The notes below the pieces were generated by a model, which was not told the origin of the DNA, did no database searches, and saw only the letters and a list, made by a program, of their open reading frames with translations. Positions 10,460 through 22,352 of a stretch of 64,000 nucleotides of DNA are shown piece by piece (position 1 is the stretch's first letter; the number at the start of each line of letters is the position of its first letter). Location: assembly GCA_022661535.1 (NCBI GenBank), contig JAKULF010000008.1:558001-622000 (forward strand), in the 5' to 3' direction. The position numbers were made by a program, and so were the translations under genes. The stretch is from Eutypa lata. Lineage: Eukaryota; Ascomycota; Sordariomycetes; Xylariales; Diatrypaceae.

Positions 10460-13400
10460 TTACACAGATGAGAAGGTATCAGACGTCGTTCTTCGGCGGA
10501 AATTTTCCTTTTCCCGCTCGGCTCCGTAGTGCGTCCACACAGGCAGACGACTAGCGCCTTTGTTGCCCATCTCCGCTTCGTTGAAGGTCACCTGTCTCAC
10601 TACCTTGGGTGACGCGCTGCTTCTCGTTTCTACCATTCCACGCCTCCGCCCGAGACTAAGCGACTGGAAAGTCCGGAAGAGGAAATCCTCGACTTCGTCT
10701 CCCCTATACCCGTAAATGAAAGATAGGGCAACAACGCCGGCGGTGACGGGGATCGCGGTGGCCCAGAATATGGTCTGGCTTTGGTTCGTGTCGCGGATAT
10801 CGGTCGTGTTCATCCCCATGAAACTCGAGACGAACGACCTGATATGCCATGCCATGATGGAAGTGGTTAGCTGGGTGTTCCGGAAGACGAGGGGATGCTT
10901 GGTTAGGGTAATGAGGTGGCTCACAGAGGAAGGAAGAAGAGCGTGACGATAGTAAAGACTCTGATGGCTTTTCCGTGGCCCTCTTCTAGAACTTCGATAT
11001 TCTGCTTTATTCCATCTTTCACAGTCGACGCTGTGTTCTGTAGCATCTCTATCTCACGAGCCGCTTCATTGAGCTTCCTTTGCTGATCCACAATACACAC
11101 AAATTCGGTAAACCTCTTTTCCATTCCATGTATTAGGCTACCAAGACCATCCAGGGTAGTACACTGGGACCAGATGACCCTCTTGTGGGCTTCCATCTCC
11201 TCATGAAGCTCATTGATGTCGATGAAGACGCGACGCTGTGGTCGCCGTTTGGCCTCGAATGACAGCTCATATAGATAGTCACGGAATAGAGTCGTGATGC
11301 TCCGGTTGTGGCTTGACAAGATACTTCGGTTCTGAAGGCTGATAATAAGTGCTGTGACTAAGAAATCATGCGGAACCCTTTCTACTCCGAGCGAGTTGTT
11401 CGCGCGTGCGGGGCTCCTGAACTCGGACATGAGGATATCTAATTTAGCCTCTTCCAATAGCCGATGCGCGTCCCCTTGTGCTAAGCTCCTTTTCTTATCT
11501 ATGTCCTTCACCCTGCGTTTGTAGGCCTGTTCTCGCTGACGCTGTGTGGTCTTAGACAGCGAACAAAATCTGTTGGTCAATGACAATGATTTCGAGGTTA
11601 GGATGTATATATGCACTATCTGCCCGAAGGCATGAACCAATGCTTTGGGGAGAAAGGGGGTAGAGTTCGATCCGCTAAAGCTTCCAGAGACACTTGCAAC
11701 GACGTAGTGAACACTCATTATAGCCTCTTTTATATCGTGTAGGTCGTCGATCATCTCATCAACCACCGGAAATATCCTATTCGATTTTAGAAGCTCGACA
11801 GGGTCCGACGCAGTTTTGTGAACCCAGACGAAATTGGGGTCGTCGAATGGCCACTTTGGACGTTCCGGAGACGAAGCCTGAAAATGCTTGGAGTAGAGGT
11901 GATCTAGTGCAGTATATATAGAACCGTAGTGCTTAGGATCTTGACAGTGACTGCAATCGTTAAAAGAAGTAGGGGGAATCTGAGACTCAGCTTGTTCGAC
12001 TGTATTATTCACTTGAGTGAAATCCCCAATGAAACAGTCGCATTGCTCTACAGGGGCTATTGTGGACCACATCATATGCTGCGATTTTAGTTAGCTCTAT
12101 GCTCAATGTAATATTGGATCATAATTGTATTAGGTTCTTACGCGAAATATCTCGTCGACTGATCCCCAAAGGTGCTTCGTGACGTGATACATCGAGTGCT
12201 TTTCTTCCAACCCTCTTGGGCAGAAGGCGTCTAGCACTTCCTCCGTGATGTTAAGGAGTCCCTTCATTAGTCTTTGGTGTTGATGAGCCGTGTCTAATGG
12301 ATGACGTTTCTGGGAAGCTTTCGCATTCCTAGCTGCTCCTTCGGGTAATTTATCCTTGATGGTAGCACTATTGGCCGTTTCTTCCTTTTGATCCGTATTC
12401 TGTGGAAGGGGCATCTGAGCTAGCCGCTCATCATTGCTTGCACTCGACTTTGACTCGTCAGAAGAGATCTTTTGTTTGTCTGCTTGTCTCTGGGTGTCTA
12501 CTTCCGAATCCATGGCATGGACGGGCTCAGTGCTATGCTCCGAGGGTGCAGGCGTATATTCTGGATGTCTGCGGAGAAAGTCCGGTTTTGTACACTCAAA
12601 AGTCCTATCATAGAATTTCGAGATATCACTAGTTAAAAGTGAGTTATGTAACCTATTCATGATTAGAACCATGTTCCGGTCCAAATGGCTCGGTTGCACT
12701 CCTTGGTTATGACGCAAGCGCCAGGTGAAGAAGCATTTGGTGTGAACCTCTTGTCGGTCCATTTTCTTTCTCTTTGTTGGTGTAGAGTTGGTCTTTCTAT
12801 CCGGTATAATCTCAGTTTCGTCTTTGAAACGAACGTATCTCCCCTCACCTTCAGAGTCGTTTGCTATGTGTTGTCCCGGACGCTCGCCCCTAACCACTTT
12901 TTCCTGTGTGACACTACCTTTGTCTGACGTTTTTGGTGATCTTGAAAGTAAGATAAAACGTGTTTCTTTTGGGATATCATCATGGATGGATGAGGCTGAA
13001 AATGGATGATCGCTGGTTTGCCTTGCATCATCAAACGAAGAATGAGAACTTCTGATTGGCTTTACACGAATACCGTCGTCCGCTAGTGCCGCAATATTGG
13101 TGCTTACAACCCTAGTTGGGATATCCTTAGTCCTGGCCTGTTCATCAGATGATCGAAATGTATATGACGAAATTGAATTTGCTATAGAACTCGGGCGAAA
13201 ACGTGGAGAGGTCCGTCGATGATCCTTTTTTGATGGCTGGATATTAGTGTCGATGTCGACTGATTTATGAGAACGAGACCTGGGTCTTTGGCCTATGTAA
13301 CGTGTAGTATCACTTTTCCGCGAGGTTCTCACTCCATCATGTGACTCCAAAGGATTTGGCTATGGAAGATGGTGAGTAAGAACAGTGTTATGGAGAGTAT

Positions 13401-15777
13401 GGCCAACCTACGAGCTTTGTCTCGGTAGTTCCAGCACTACTCTTCAATGAAGCATGGGACGAAGACGGATCATAAGTGATTAACTTTACGTCTCCTCGGC
13501 TACTAGAACTGTCTCGTCGATTATGTGGCCGTCCTTCTATTAATTTTGGAGAATCTGCCTTGGAATGCGATCTAGACCGTTGGCCCCATGCTCGTTCGTT
13601 GATGTCAATCCTAAAAATAGGTGATCTCTGAGAGAACGGGGGAGGAAGAGTCCATCTGTTTCGATGCAAAAATGGTGAAATTTCGATCTTCAGCTGAGAA
13701 TCCAGATTGGAATTTTCGGTGTGTTGAGGGGCATAGGGCTGTATGGACCGTGTCTGGTTGCTCATAGCTTCGTCATGAAATCGAACTCGATTGCTAAATA
13801 GTCCTCGTTAATTTATGACGGAAATTCTGTAACTACTTAGCTATGATACTGTAAATTACCTTGTAGAGGAATATGGGAGCGTCCGAGCGTATTTAGTGAC
13901 TGGACCTGCCGCGTTTCTTTCCGTGGAGCTGTCGTTGTACCTAACCATCCTTTGTTCCGGCTTAGGAGCAAATCGATTGAGATGCATGCCCTTTTGTTCA
14001 AAGTAATCAGGACCTTGGGGTGATTGAAGATATGGTGGCTCTCGGTAAGGTGGTACTGGGTGTGGTGGCGCTTGATAACGTGACGGAGCTAATGGCGCAG
14101 CTCCATACATGCGATTATCATATCGACGGTGATGCTTTGGAAGCACTTCGAATACTCCTTGATCGGTACACCCATATGTAAGGATGCGTAACCAAGTTTC
14201 TGGTTGAAGCGATTTCCCGTCATGGTAGATCTTGTAGTCGGCTACACAATCTTCAGCCGGATTGCCTACTACTACTTCGAACACGGTTCTAAGGAAATCC
14301 TACATAATGTCATGAGCAGGTTATTCCTTTCGCGTTAGGAGATAAATACTAACTACATAAGAACAGTCTGGTTCTACCACTACCTGGTATTGGTAGTAAT
14401 GTTCGTCTCTCACGGGAATCGCTAACGGCCTTTGTTGGCGATCATCGACAGTGATGAGCTCCCCTCGAAGTTCCGAGGAAGATAATTCGGAAAAGGTCAC
14501 AATTAGATCTAAATTCTGGTTAGAAGAAGACATATATGCTAATGCAGAAAGAGCATAACGATACCATTGCCAACGGTTAAACACCATAACTGAGAGGCGT
14601 GCAAGGCTTGATCTCGCGGCCAAAGACCTAACCTCTTTCCTATCGCACTTTGTCCATGACCGGCATCTGTATCGTACCTATATATACTTTGGGATAGCGT
14701 CATAACGTGCTGGTTGTCATTGAGGGTAGATATATGATGCTGGTTGTGGAGGAGAAGATATTGTGTTGCCGAGAATGTAACAGGTTCCGTTTCAACCTCT
14801 TCAACATCAGCATATTTTCCTATATGTCGAATGACCACGCCGTGTTGTAGCTGAGTCCCATTCCCAGTATACAGGACATGACGCTGAGACAATGTCTCTA
14901 CGACACTCATTGAAACCTTTTTAAGGTCAGGGTCTATCAATGAGCAGTTGACGATGAATTTCTGTGGCCATGATTAAAACTTTGAGTCATAAACGTACGA
15001 AAGGAGAGAATACTCACCCGAAGGAAGTCGAGACTGAAACATGGTCTCTGGATGTGACTGACATTTGATATTAGCTTTCTATCATCATTTCATCTAAGGT
15101 GGAACTTACAGCCATCTAGTTTTAGGTGTGCTTGACGGGCAGGTTGCTATGTTTTGAGTGTCCAGGCAGCCAAGAATCACTGTACTCTTGCCTGACAGAT
15201 CTGTGCCATACTCCATGTCATGGATAACAGTAAGCTCAGGTTTAGAAGCATCGTCACAGCCGTAATTGAGCTCGTCGGCGATGCCTGTTTGGCCGTCTTG
15301 AATAGGAGTGCTACGGCTTTTGATGTCCACGAAGTTTACAAGCCCTTGTAGCCTGAGGTACTCTAGGGAAACTCTGCGAATAGTAGTCTGGTGGCGTTCA
15401 TATGAGCCAAGAAAGGAGTCACTGCTGTCATTGTTGCTATAACCATTACTGAAGTCGCTACTGTCATCATTGTTGTCGTCATTGTTGTCGTCATTGCTGT
15501 CATCATTACTATCATTGCTGTAGTCGCTGCTGTAGTTGCTGCTGTAGTCGTTGCTGCTCTCATCGTTACTGTCATTACTGTAGTCATTGTTGCTGTCATT
15601 ACTGTAGTCGTTGCTGTAGCCGTTGCTGTAGTCGCTACTATAGCCGTTGCTGTAGGAGCTGTCGTCGCCTCTATCGCCGCTGCTGTTGTCGTGGTCGTGT
15701 GGATTTTTGCCTCTTTGACCCCCATATCGTGGATCAATACGGCTCCGAGAAGCACGCCTGCCAGTGTGCCGATTCAT
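10460..15777 (-). CDS. Very long CorA-like membrane protein with N-terminal Asp/Ser/Asn/Tyr repeat
   Basis: Exons that join in frame on the minus strand: 15110-15777, 15018-15057, about 14678-14961, about 14354-14639, 13860-14299, 13412-13793, 12142-13359, 10925-12078, 10460-10838, giving about 1616 residues. The C-terminus has two membrane helices joined by a GMN motif (FMGMNTTDIRD, about 1499-1501), the CorA Mg2+-channel signature. The second helix is at about 1512-1535 (IFWATAIPVTAGVVALSFIYG), followed by a basic tail. A helical soluble domain precedes it (about 1107-1480). Residues 1-220 carry a low-complexity run of DYSN/DSND units. About 427-480 resembles fungal ubiquitin-like domains (HDGKSLQPETW ... 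FEVLPK), but weakly. Residues 500-900 are Ser/Arg-rich and probably disordered. One splice junction near 14640-14678 is unresolved. The 3' exons are secure. The 5' exons could belong to a separate gene, but the reading frame runs through every other junction. Confidence 0.72.
15400..15690 (-). repeat. Degenerate trinucleotide-type repeat encoding Asp/Ser/Asn/Tyr run
   Basis: On the plus strand this reads as recurring gtcgttgctgta / ctgtcattactgtag blocks. Translated on the minus strand it gives alternating DYSN, GYSN, DSND and DDNND units over about 90 residues of the CorA-like protein. It is in frame throughout, so expansion and contraction have preserved coding. Confidence 0.85.
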
Positions 15778-17016
15778 GATGGTTGGCCCAGTACTGTGGC
15801 TACAGACGTGGGTAAACCGCCGGTTCCTAGTCCTGCCTTTATATACATTGTGCAGCAGATATGCTCGAGCAGGCTCTCGGTGCTAAGGCAATGGAGTATG
15901 CACGTCCATTGAGATGGACCAATAAAATAACATATGAGCACCAACAGGACGATACATCATATATTGCAACATAAATGGGTTCGAAAGAGGGGTTATTGCC
16001 CCGAATTCAATGTTACCCTACCTAGCTAGATATCTAATGTTAACATTTGTAGCCTACCTCGTAACAATTTTCGCATAATACCGTTGGTATTGAAGACGTT
16101 GCTAAATTGAAGGATAAGATGGTTACGAGAAAGACCGAGCATTATAAAGTAATGAGATTATAGTAAGCATATTCGGAAGCACGTTTTCTTGAGGCGTGTT
16201 TTATAACGGCTTGGTGACTTGATAAATAGCTCAAGGTATGGAGGGGGCTGAAGGTAAGAAAGGAGAATATCTAGTAGGTGTGTAGATCTAACTACATGTA
16301 AGTATCGCCGCAGTTGGTTCTAGGGCTTGTACAGTAGGTACCTAGGTATGTAACAGGTAATGCTGACTTTAGCATGCCTTCACTTTCGTTAAACCAAAAT
16401 ACCCTTCTTTTCCAACTGATGATTACTTACTCAAGTATTTTGCGTAGAAAAAGAAAGGGCGTACTCCGTACCTACCTACATAGGTACATATGTAGTACAT
16501 GTATGCAGTTAGTAAAGAGCTAAGTAGATGCCCTTGTGTCCACTAAGAGTTACTAACATTAAGTAGGTAGTGCTTACCCCAGGGCTCTCCAGCCACCCGG
16601 TTTGGTGGAGTCACGTATAGAAGATAGAGGGGATTCAGAGGACAGGGAGAAATAAGAGTGAACGCATAGATATCACTTTTAAGATCTAGGATGAAGCTAC
16701 AATACCTTCATCACATAGTTGAGTATTATCGCAGCGCTGTATGTAAGTATCTAATACTAGATCGTAATATAAAACACACGATCCACCAGCGCTATATCTC
16801 CCCGTGTCCATTCAGTAGTAATCCATGCTTGGTTCCCGGTTTCCCCATGATCGGTCGGTGTCGATGGATCGATCAATTAATGTACTTTTACAAAGAACGC
16901 ATTCCCATCTGTCGCGCTGTACATGCAACTATTAACGCCAAAAAGTAGAAACCTCGCGGTAGGTAGGTAGGGTGGTTGGTTGGTTGATTTGGTTAGTCAA
17001 TCTCCCGTTTTTTTTT
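15778..17016. other. AT-rich intergenic region with TAGGTA palindromes
   Basis: No coding frame. It holds two intergenic palindromes: a GTAGGTACCTAGGTA element at 16334-16348 and GTACCTACCTACATAGGTAC at 16468-16487, followed by ATGTAGTACATGTA. It includes the upstream region of the CorA-like gene and the 3' end of PEX14. Confidence 0.6.
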
Positions 17017-18323
17017 TTACGAACTGCTTCCAGCCTGTTGTGCCTGGGAAGACCCAGCGTCAGAGCTCTTCGCCGCCGCCGCCAGCTGCCACGCTGGGAT
17101 GGAGGCCTTGCCGGCAGGCATGCCGCTTCCGAAGGGGCTGGAGCGGCCGCCGAGCGAAGACATGTAGTCTTGCTTGCCGGCGGACGAGACCGACACGCCT
17201 CCGTCCCCGTTGGCTGTCTCCCCATTTTGCTTAGCGGGAGCTGGATCCGCTGCTGCCGGAGTGGTGGTAGCGGCAGAGGTAGCGGCAGGGACGGAGGCGA
17301 CGGCCGGACTGCTGGGAGCCACGGCACCATTGGAATAGGGTCGAGTATAGTTGTTGCTCGTAGTGGGGGTAGTAGTGATCGGGGGAGCGCGGAATCCAGA
17401 GGCGGCGGCAGAGGCGGGGGGCGCAGGAGAAGGGTTCGAGTTCATCCTCTGGCCGACTAGGGACTTGAGGCTCTTGACCTCGGTGCTGATCTCCTTAAGG
17501 CGGCCGTCGGTGAAGTCCTTATGAGCGGCCATGGCGCCAGGGATGGAGCTCTTGACCGTCTTCAGGTCCTCGCGCAGACGCTCCGTATCGTCCTCCTGGC
17601 GGCGGCTGGCCGTCTTGGTGTCCCGCATGAAGGTGTCGAGCTCCTCGAGCACCTTGTCGAGCTTCTCGGCGCGCTCGTGCTCCGACGCCTTCAGCGCCTC
17701 GGTGTCCTTGGCCAGCTGCTCCAGCGACGCGAACGCCTTCTCGAACTGCTCGTCCACCGTCCCCTTGTCCTGGTCTAGTTTCTCGGGCGTCGGTGGTGAG
17801 ATTAAGGGGGCTACGTATCGCTATATGTGTGTGTCTCTGTTAGTTCCTGAACAAGCTCAATTGCCGAGTCGTTAGCAGCGATGATGGTCCTACCTTGGTA
17901 ATTGCATATAAGCCATAGCTGACACCGCCCATCACGGTCGCCATGATGAACCAATCTCTCCAGTCCCGTTTCGGCGGTTCTGGTGGAGGCGGCTGCCATC
18001 CGTAAGGTTGTGGAGGGTATTGCCCATAGTATGGCTGTTGCGCCGGTGGCGGTTGTTGGTGCTGCTGGTGTTGCGGAACTACCTGCTGTGACGGCGGCGG
18101 TGCTGCTGATCCGGCCCGAGCAAAGGCAGCATCGATCTCCTCCTGTGTTAAGTTTTTAGAGTGTAGAAAAGAGAGTTGGTTCTCAATAGGGGATGACGCG
18201 ACGTTCGGATCTTGCAAGACTAAACAAAGAATCTGGTCAGCGATGAAGCCCGTGGATATTTCGGGGGAGGTTGGTCTACTTACAGGATACGGCAGAGGCC
18301 ACGATGTCCTCGCGGATTGGCAT
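17017..18323 (-). CDS. PEX14: Peroxin-14 (PEX14), peroxisomal import docking protein
   Basis: Three exons, 18284-18323, 17894-18219 and 17017-17820, give 389 residues. PEX14 is the peroxisomal membrane docking factor that binds cargo-loaded PEX5 (and PEX13/PEX17). The conserved N-terminal domain is clear: REDIVASAVSFLQDP, then SSPIENQLSFL, then KNLTQEEIDAAFARAG (residues 4-50). It is followed by a Pro/Gln-rich linker, a membrane segment at about 102-120 (WFIMATVMGGVSYGLYAIT), KRYVAPLISPPTPEKL, and a coiled coil with heptad Leu/Glu from about 135 to 220. The tail is Ser/Ala/Pro-rich and low complexity. The first exon is only 13 codons and was placed by homology: ATG at 18323, donor GTAAGT. Both introns restore conserved PEX14 sequence, so the model is secure. 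The 3' end lies beside a T-run at 17009-17018. Confidence 0.95.
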
Positions 18324-19171
18324 GATGGGCGAGTTACCGAATTACCATGACAGATCAGATTCGAATGTAGATTGAGATGATTAAACAATGCCTAGGATAT
18401 GAATGTTGTCAATCACTGTATTGTCGGTTGTTGATATTTAATTGCAATACTAGACGTGAGGTAATCAATCGCGCTAAAGATTGAGAGGGTCGGCTCAGCT
18501 TGACCGAGGCAAAAGTGAGCCAGTGAGCCAGTGAGCTCACATGGGAGTGGATACAGCATTTTTAGTCCCATACCCCAGTCTGCCCGGTATCTTAGGCGGA
18601 GCTAACCCCAATCCCAATCATGAGCCGATGCTCCCCAAATTGGTGAGAGCTTCAAAAGTTCACATTCACTTTGGAAAAGAAAAAAGAAAAAATAAATATA
18701 TATTGACATAATATCCCTACGTAGTCTTCTACCCTCAACACGAATAAGACGGAAACACGATCTCATTGACACAATTTTGTTATGAAGTGGACATTTATTC
18801 TCTTTGACATCATGTATCATGTGGGAATATGCATGCATGCATACTTAGGCTACCACCCCAACCACCCATAAGAGTCGGGGCCCATACTCGAAATGCAGCT
18901 CGTATATGTATGTGTTTATAGTCGCCTACATTTTCATGTAGACACCTATATCGTAATGTAGATTCTTTCTAACTATCTATCATTTTATTTTTGACCGCCC
19001 GGGACTCGTTGCTGAGCCCCTATATACGTATATATGATGAGTTCGTCTGACTCGATAAACCACGCCATGCATGCTCCGTGGAAATCAACGCACCGTTTCT
19101 TCGTCCAAACCAATAAAGCAAACCATCGTTTTCAGGGTGGGTAGGTGTGTATGTGTGCGCGTATGCGTATA
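18324..19171. other. Intergenic, PEX14 upstream region
   Basis: Between the PEX14 start and the 3' end of the ferredoxin-like gene. It contains a short direct repeat GTGAGCCA at 18515-18536 (about 2.5 copies ending in GTGAGCTCAC), an A-rich run near 18675-18700 and CATGCATGCAT at 18831-18841. No gene is seen. Confidence 0.6.
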
Positions 19172-20483
19172 TCACCAGCTCATCAACCCCTTCGCGCGAT
19201 CAAACCCGCCCCGGAGCTGGTGATCCGGCTTGACTACCTTGCCCTGCAGCACCGTATACTTAACGATATTCTCGCAGTCCTCCGGCCTCACGCGGGCGAG
19301 CCATATGCACTGCGCGGCACCGGGGTCATCGTCTCCCTCTCCCTCTCCCTCGTCTCCTCCGCCTCCTCCAGCACTGATCTTCTGCGTCTGGGCCGGCTGC
19401 ACGTCCCTCTCGGCCTCGGGCAGCTGCCCCCTCGCCACGGCATCTAGACCGAACGCGTCCGGCCGACGGTAGACCATCATGTTGGCGCTGTACTTGTGGC
19501 CCCCGACGTGGCTGATGAAATAGATACCCACGCCGCCGGGGCGGTGGTCGTCGAGGTCGCGGAACAGCCCCAGGGGCCGCAGGTGGCGCTCGAGCTCCTT
19601 GCGGAGCAGCGGCGCGCTCTGGCCGCACCGCGCGTCGCGCGTCTTCTGGGAGCAGAGCAGGATGAGGGCGCGGTGGGGCGACGGGTGGGCGGTCAGCGCC
19701 GAGTCCGGGATCGATCGGGGCAGGGAGAAGGGCGCGAGCGGGGATGTGTTGGTTGGTCCCCGGTTCACGTACTCGGCGATGAGTGTCGGTACCGACGTCG
19801 GCGTCACGTTCTCGATGACGGCGAATGCCGGCAGGAGCAGAACCGTGGTCGGTTCCGAGTAGTCGGATGTGTGTGTCGGCGTGGGGATGTTGGAGGCCGA
19901 GAGCATGAGTTTCTATGTGCACGAATAGACAGAGTCGTTGGTTAGCTTAGGGGTCGCGTGAGTTCCATTATGATAATCCATCCGCAATGCAGTCCTCAGA
20001 AAGGCCTTACAGAAGGGGGAGGGAGGATACTCGAGTGAAAATATAGTGAAAGCAAGAAAGACAACATACCCCGTTCTCCGGCTTCTCGGCCCTCCCGATC
20101 GCCTGCATGACGCTGCCCTTCTCGTCCTCGACGTCGCGCACCCAGTCGGTCTTGCCCGTCGCGACGAGGACGTGGGTGCTCCAGCCCTTGACGTGCCCGT
20201 ACAGGACGTCGCTCTCCTCAACCTTGAAGTGGCGCGGGTACTTGACGGTGCAGCTCGCGCAGTCGTGGGCGCAGTCGTCGCCGTCGACGTCGGGCGTGGT
20301 GCGCGGGAACAGATCATCGGTAGTCGTCGCCTTGGCCTCGGCGTCTCCCGCGCCGTCGCCGAGCGCGAGCTTCCTCGCCCCGTCGAAGAACGACTTGAAA
20401 CCCAGCGCCATCTTCTGCTTCAATGGGGGCACCGGGGCGGCAGCGTGGTGTGGGTGTGGATTCGAATGTGACGACGGCGACAT
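19172..20483 (-). CDS. Apd1/Aim32-type thioredoxin-like [2Fe-2S] ferredoxin (sucrase/ferredoxin-like)
   Basis: Two exons, 20070-20483 and 19172-19912, give 384 residues. The family uses a thioredoxin fold with a 2Fe-2S cluster held by two Cys and two His. Here the ligand pattern is LLCSQKTRDARC (C-x8-C) followed after 38 residues by HVGGHK (H-x3-H), matching the CX8C...HX3H signature. An upstream Cys group, CAHDCASC (residues 71-78), is also typical of the family N-terminus. The second half ends IWLARVRPEDCENIVKYTVLQG, a conserved C-terminal motif. An acidic Gly-rich insert (GGGGGDEGEGEGDDD) lies before it. Yeast Aim32 is mitochondrial and Apd1 cytosolic; I cannot decide which this is. Met25 (MALGFKSFF) is an alternative start and could unmask a mitochondrial presequence (RKLA). 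The intron 19913-20069 is phase 0. Confidence 0.88.
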
Positions 20484-21694
20484 TCTAGAAGAAGGGAAGA
20501 AAGGTACCGAGGTACACAGGTACTCATATATTTATATATGGATATATTAAATTGGACTCGGGGAATTCCTTATCTGATCCGACAACCGTTAGGCAAGCTC
20601 CGTCCCATAAAGGTGGGGGGAAGGTTTGTGAAATAAGTACAAGTCGACGACCCGGACGGACACGTATTGTAAAACAATAAGGCTGACAGGTAGATGATAT
20701 TGTTGAGACGTCTTGTCCGGTTGTTGGATACTATCCCGTCAGCTATTCACTCAAAAATCGTTCAGATGTGCTGAAGGTAGTAATCACGGCTGTGGCTAAG
20801 GTTTGCTACAATTAGGCATCGGTGATAGTAGTAGTATATTGGAAGGGAAGTATAATGGAGATTCTCAACATCACTGTCTGCTGTGATAATTCCTACATCT
20901 ATTGCAACCCTTCAACATGTTTGAAATAAGTAGAACTCTACTGGACATTACTGTTTCCGTTGGGTAGTTATATTATATACTATACTAAGGGTCATTTCCG
21001 TGGCCGGCCGAAGTGTTCGGACGAAACTAGAGTCAGCTCGGTCTTACTGCAGTTAAGGTTGCTCGGCTCCGAGACAAGGTGTTAAATGTAGTAGATGATA
21101 GACCGTGTCCTTTATTAAGTAAGGAGCCATATTGTGTCATCTCCCTGTATATAATACAATAATTCCCAACGAACGTTGGAAAAAGAATATACATAGACAA
21201 GGCAGTCATAAAGAGGGTTGGCAGTAGTGGCGGCAAGCTTGTTCTATACGTTTAGCATGTTGGCTGATTGGGAGGCTTGCAGTTACTACAGGTACAGACC
21301 TAGTTAGGTAGGTCAGGACGGGAGGTAGTAAATTCCGACAAGCTCCTATCTCATAAAGCGGCCAAAGATAGGATTTAAGTTTATCTGATGAATCCTGACA
21401 ATGTGACTGGTTCAAATCTCTACGCCACCTTCCCGATTCGGGAATTAACCATATAGGCGAGACATGTAGCTAGCAGAAGACGCACATGGCCACATACCCA
21501 ATATGTACGTATGTAGTCGTCAGCTATTGCCACCAAGTAAATGAATATTTACTTATACATTCTCGAGCTGCCCGGCTGCAAAACGACGGCGACACCTCCC
21601 CTCATCTTCATTCATCGTTCAACAGTAGCGACAAAGCAAAACTACGCCACTAAGCTTTACAACCGCTGGTCTGGTATCTTACCTCCTCACCAGG
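20484..21694. promoter_or_regulatory. Divergent upstream region
   Basis: 1.2 kb between the ferredoxin-like gene (minus) and the small protein gene (plus), so it must hold both promoters. AT-leaning; no repeats or open frames of note. I checked the GGTTCAAATC at about 21408-21417 for a tRNA and rejected it. Confidence 0.5.
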
Positions 21695-21946
21695 ATGCCC
21701 ATTTCAACCTCAGACATCGCCGAGCAAGCTCAGGGCTCTAGAGCTAACCCGCAGTCAACCTCCTCGCCGACACAGGATGGAGGACAGAGCAACAACAACA
21801 ACAACGGCAGGAACCCCTCCACGGGAGCCGGGGTAAACACCGGCGCCGGCACCTCGAGGGAGAAGACCGAAGCTGAGCTCGAGGCGGACCGTCTCTACGA
21901 GGAGAGGATGGAGGAGGAGTATGCGAAGAGGGAAGGCGGCGCCTAA
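21695..21946 (+). CDS. Small hydrophilic protein, 83 residues, function unknown
   Basis: Single-exon frame starting MPISTSDIAEQ. The middle is Gln/Asn/Gly-rich and likely disordered (residues 15-55). The C-terminus is a charged helix, EADRLYEERMEEEYAKREGG, which looks like the conserved part. A small disordered-plus-acidic-helix layout is common for fungal stress-related or chaperone-like peptides, but that is only an analogy. The ATG context (accaggATGC) has A at -5 and G at -3. Codon use in the C-terminal half favours GAG/AAG, as in the neighbouring genes, which supports real coding. No intron is needed. Unrecognised. Confidence 0.6.
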   Translation: MPISTSDIAEQAQGSRANPQSTSSPTQDGGQSNNNNNGRNPSTGAGVNTGAGTSREKTEAELEADRLYEERMEEEYAKREGGA

Positions 21947-22352
21947 CTAGAAATCTTTGAAACCTTTTCTTCTTTCCAACTGTGCTGTGGCATCCCTAAC
22001 TAGCTAAAGCTTTTATCATTACAATACCCAACTCAAAGTAAAGCCATCAACTCGTTCTGAAAGCTAGTCATCATCTCTCCGTGTGTCCCACTTTTTTGTC
22101 TATTCCACAATACGTAGCTTCCCTCCCATATCTACATATTCCACCGACATGCTAGAATCTACTCTTTGCAATTGTAATTACCTAGTCTTCGCCCTCCGCC
22201 TAGTTACCGCTGGCCTCTGATATGCCTCACTACCAGTGCGAAGGTAAGTAGTCTCAAATCACGCCACACGTCCCAGGCTAGACGCGGCATTCAATATCAG
22301 GTTTTTAAGCAGCTTCGCGTCTTCCTCCATGTCCTCCAGACGATTCCCTTCT
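21947..22352. other. Intergenic between two convergent genes
   Basis: Contains the 3' end of the small protein gene and the probable 3' UTR of the MYND gene. Rich in CTA and TTC runs. Nothing else is seen. Confidence 0.5.

Noticed and set aside
21380..21430. Possible tRNA T-arm GGTTCAAATC
   Set aside because: Stem bases do not pair and no D-arm or anticodon arm is found upstream.
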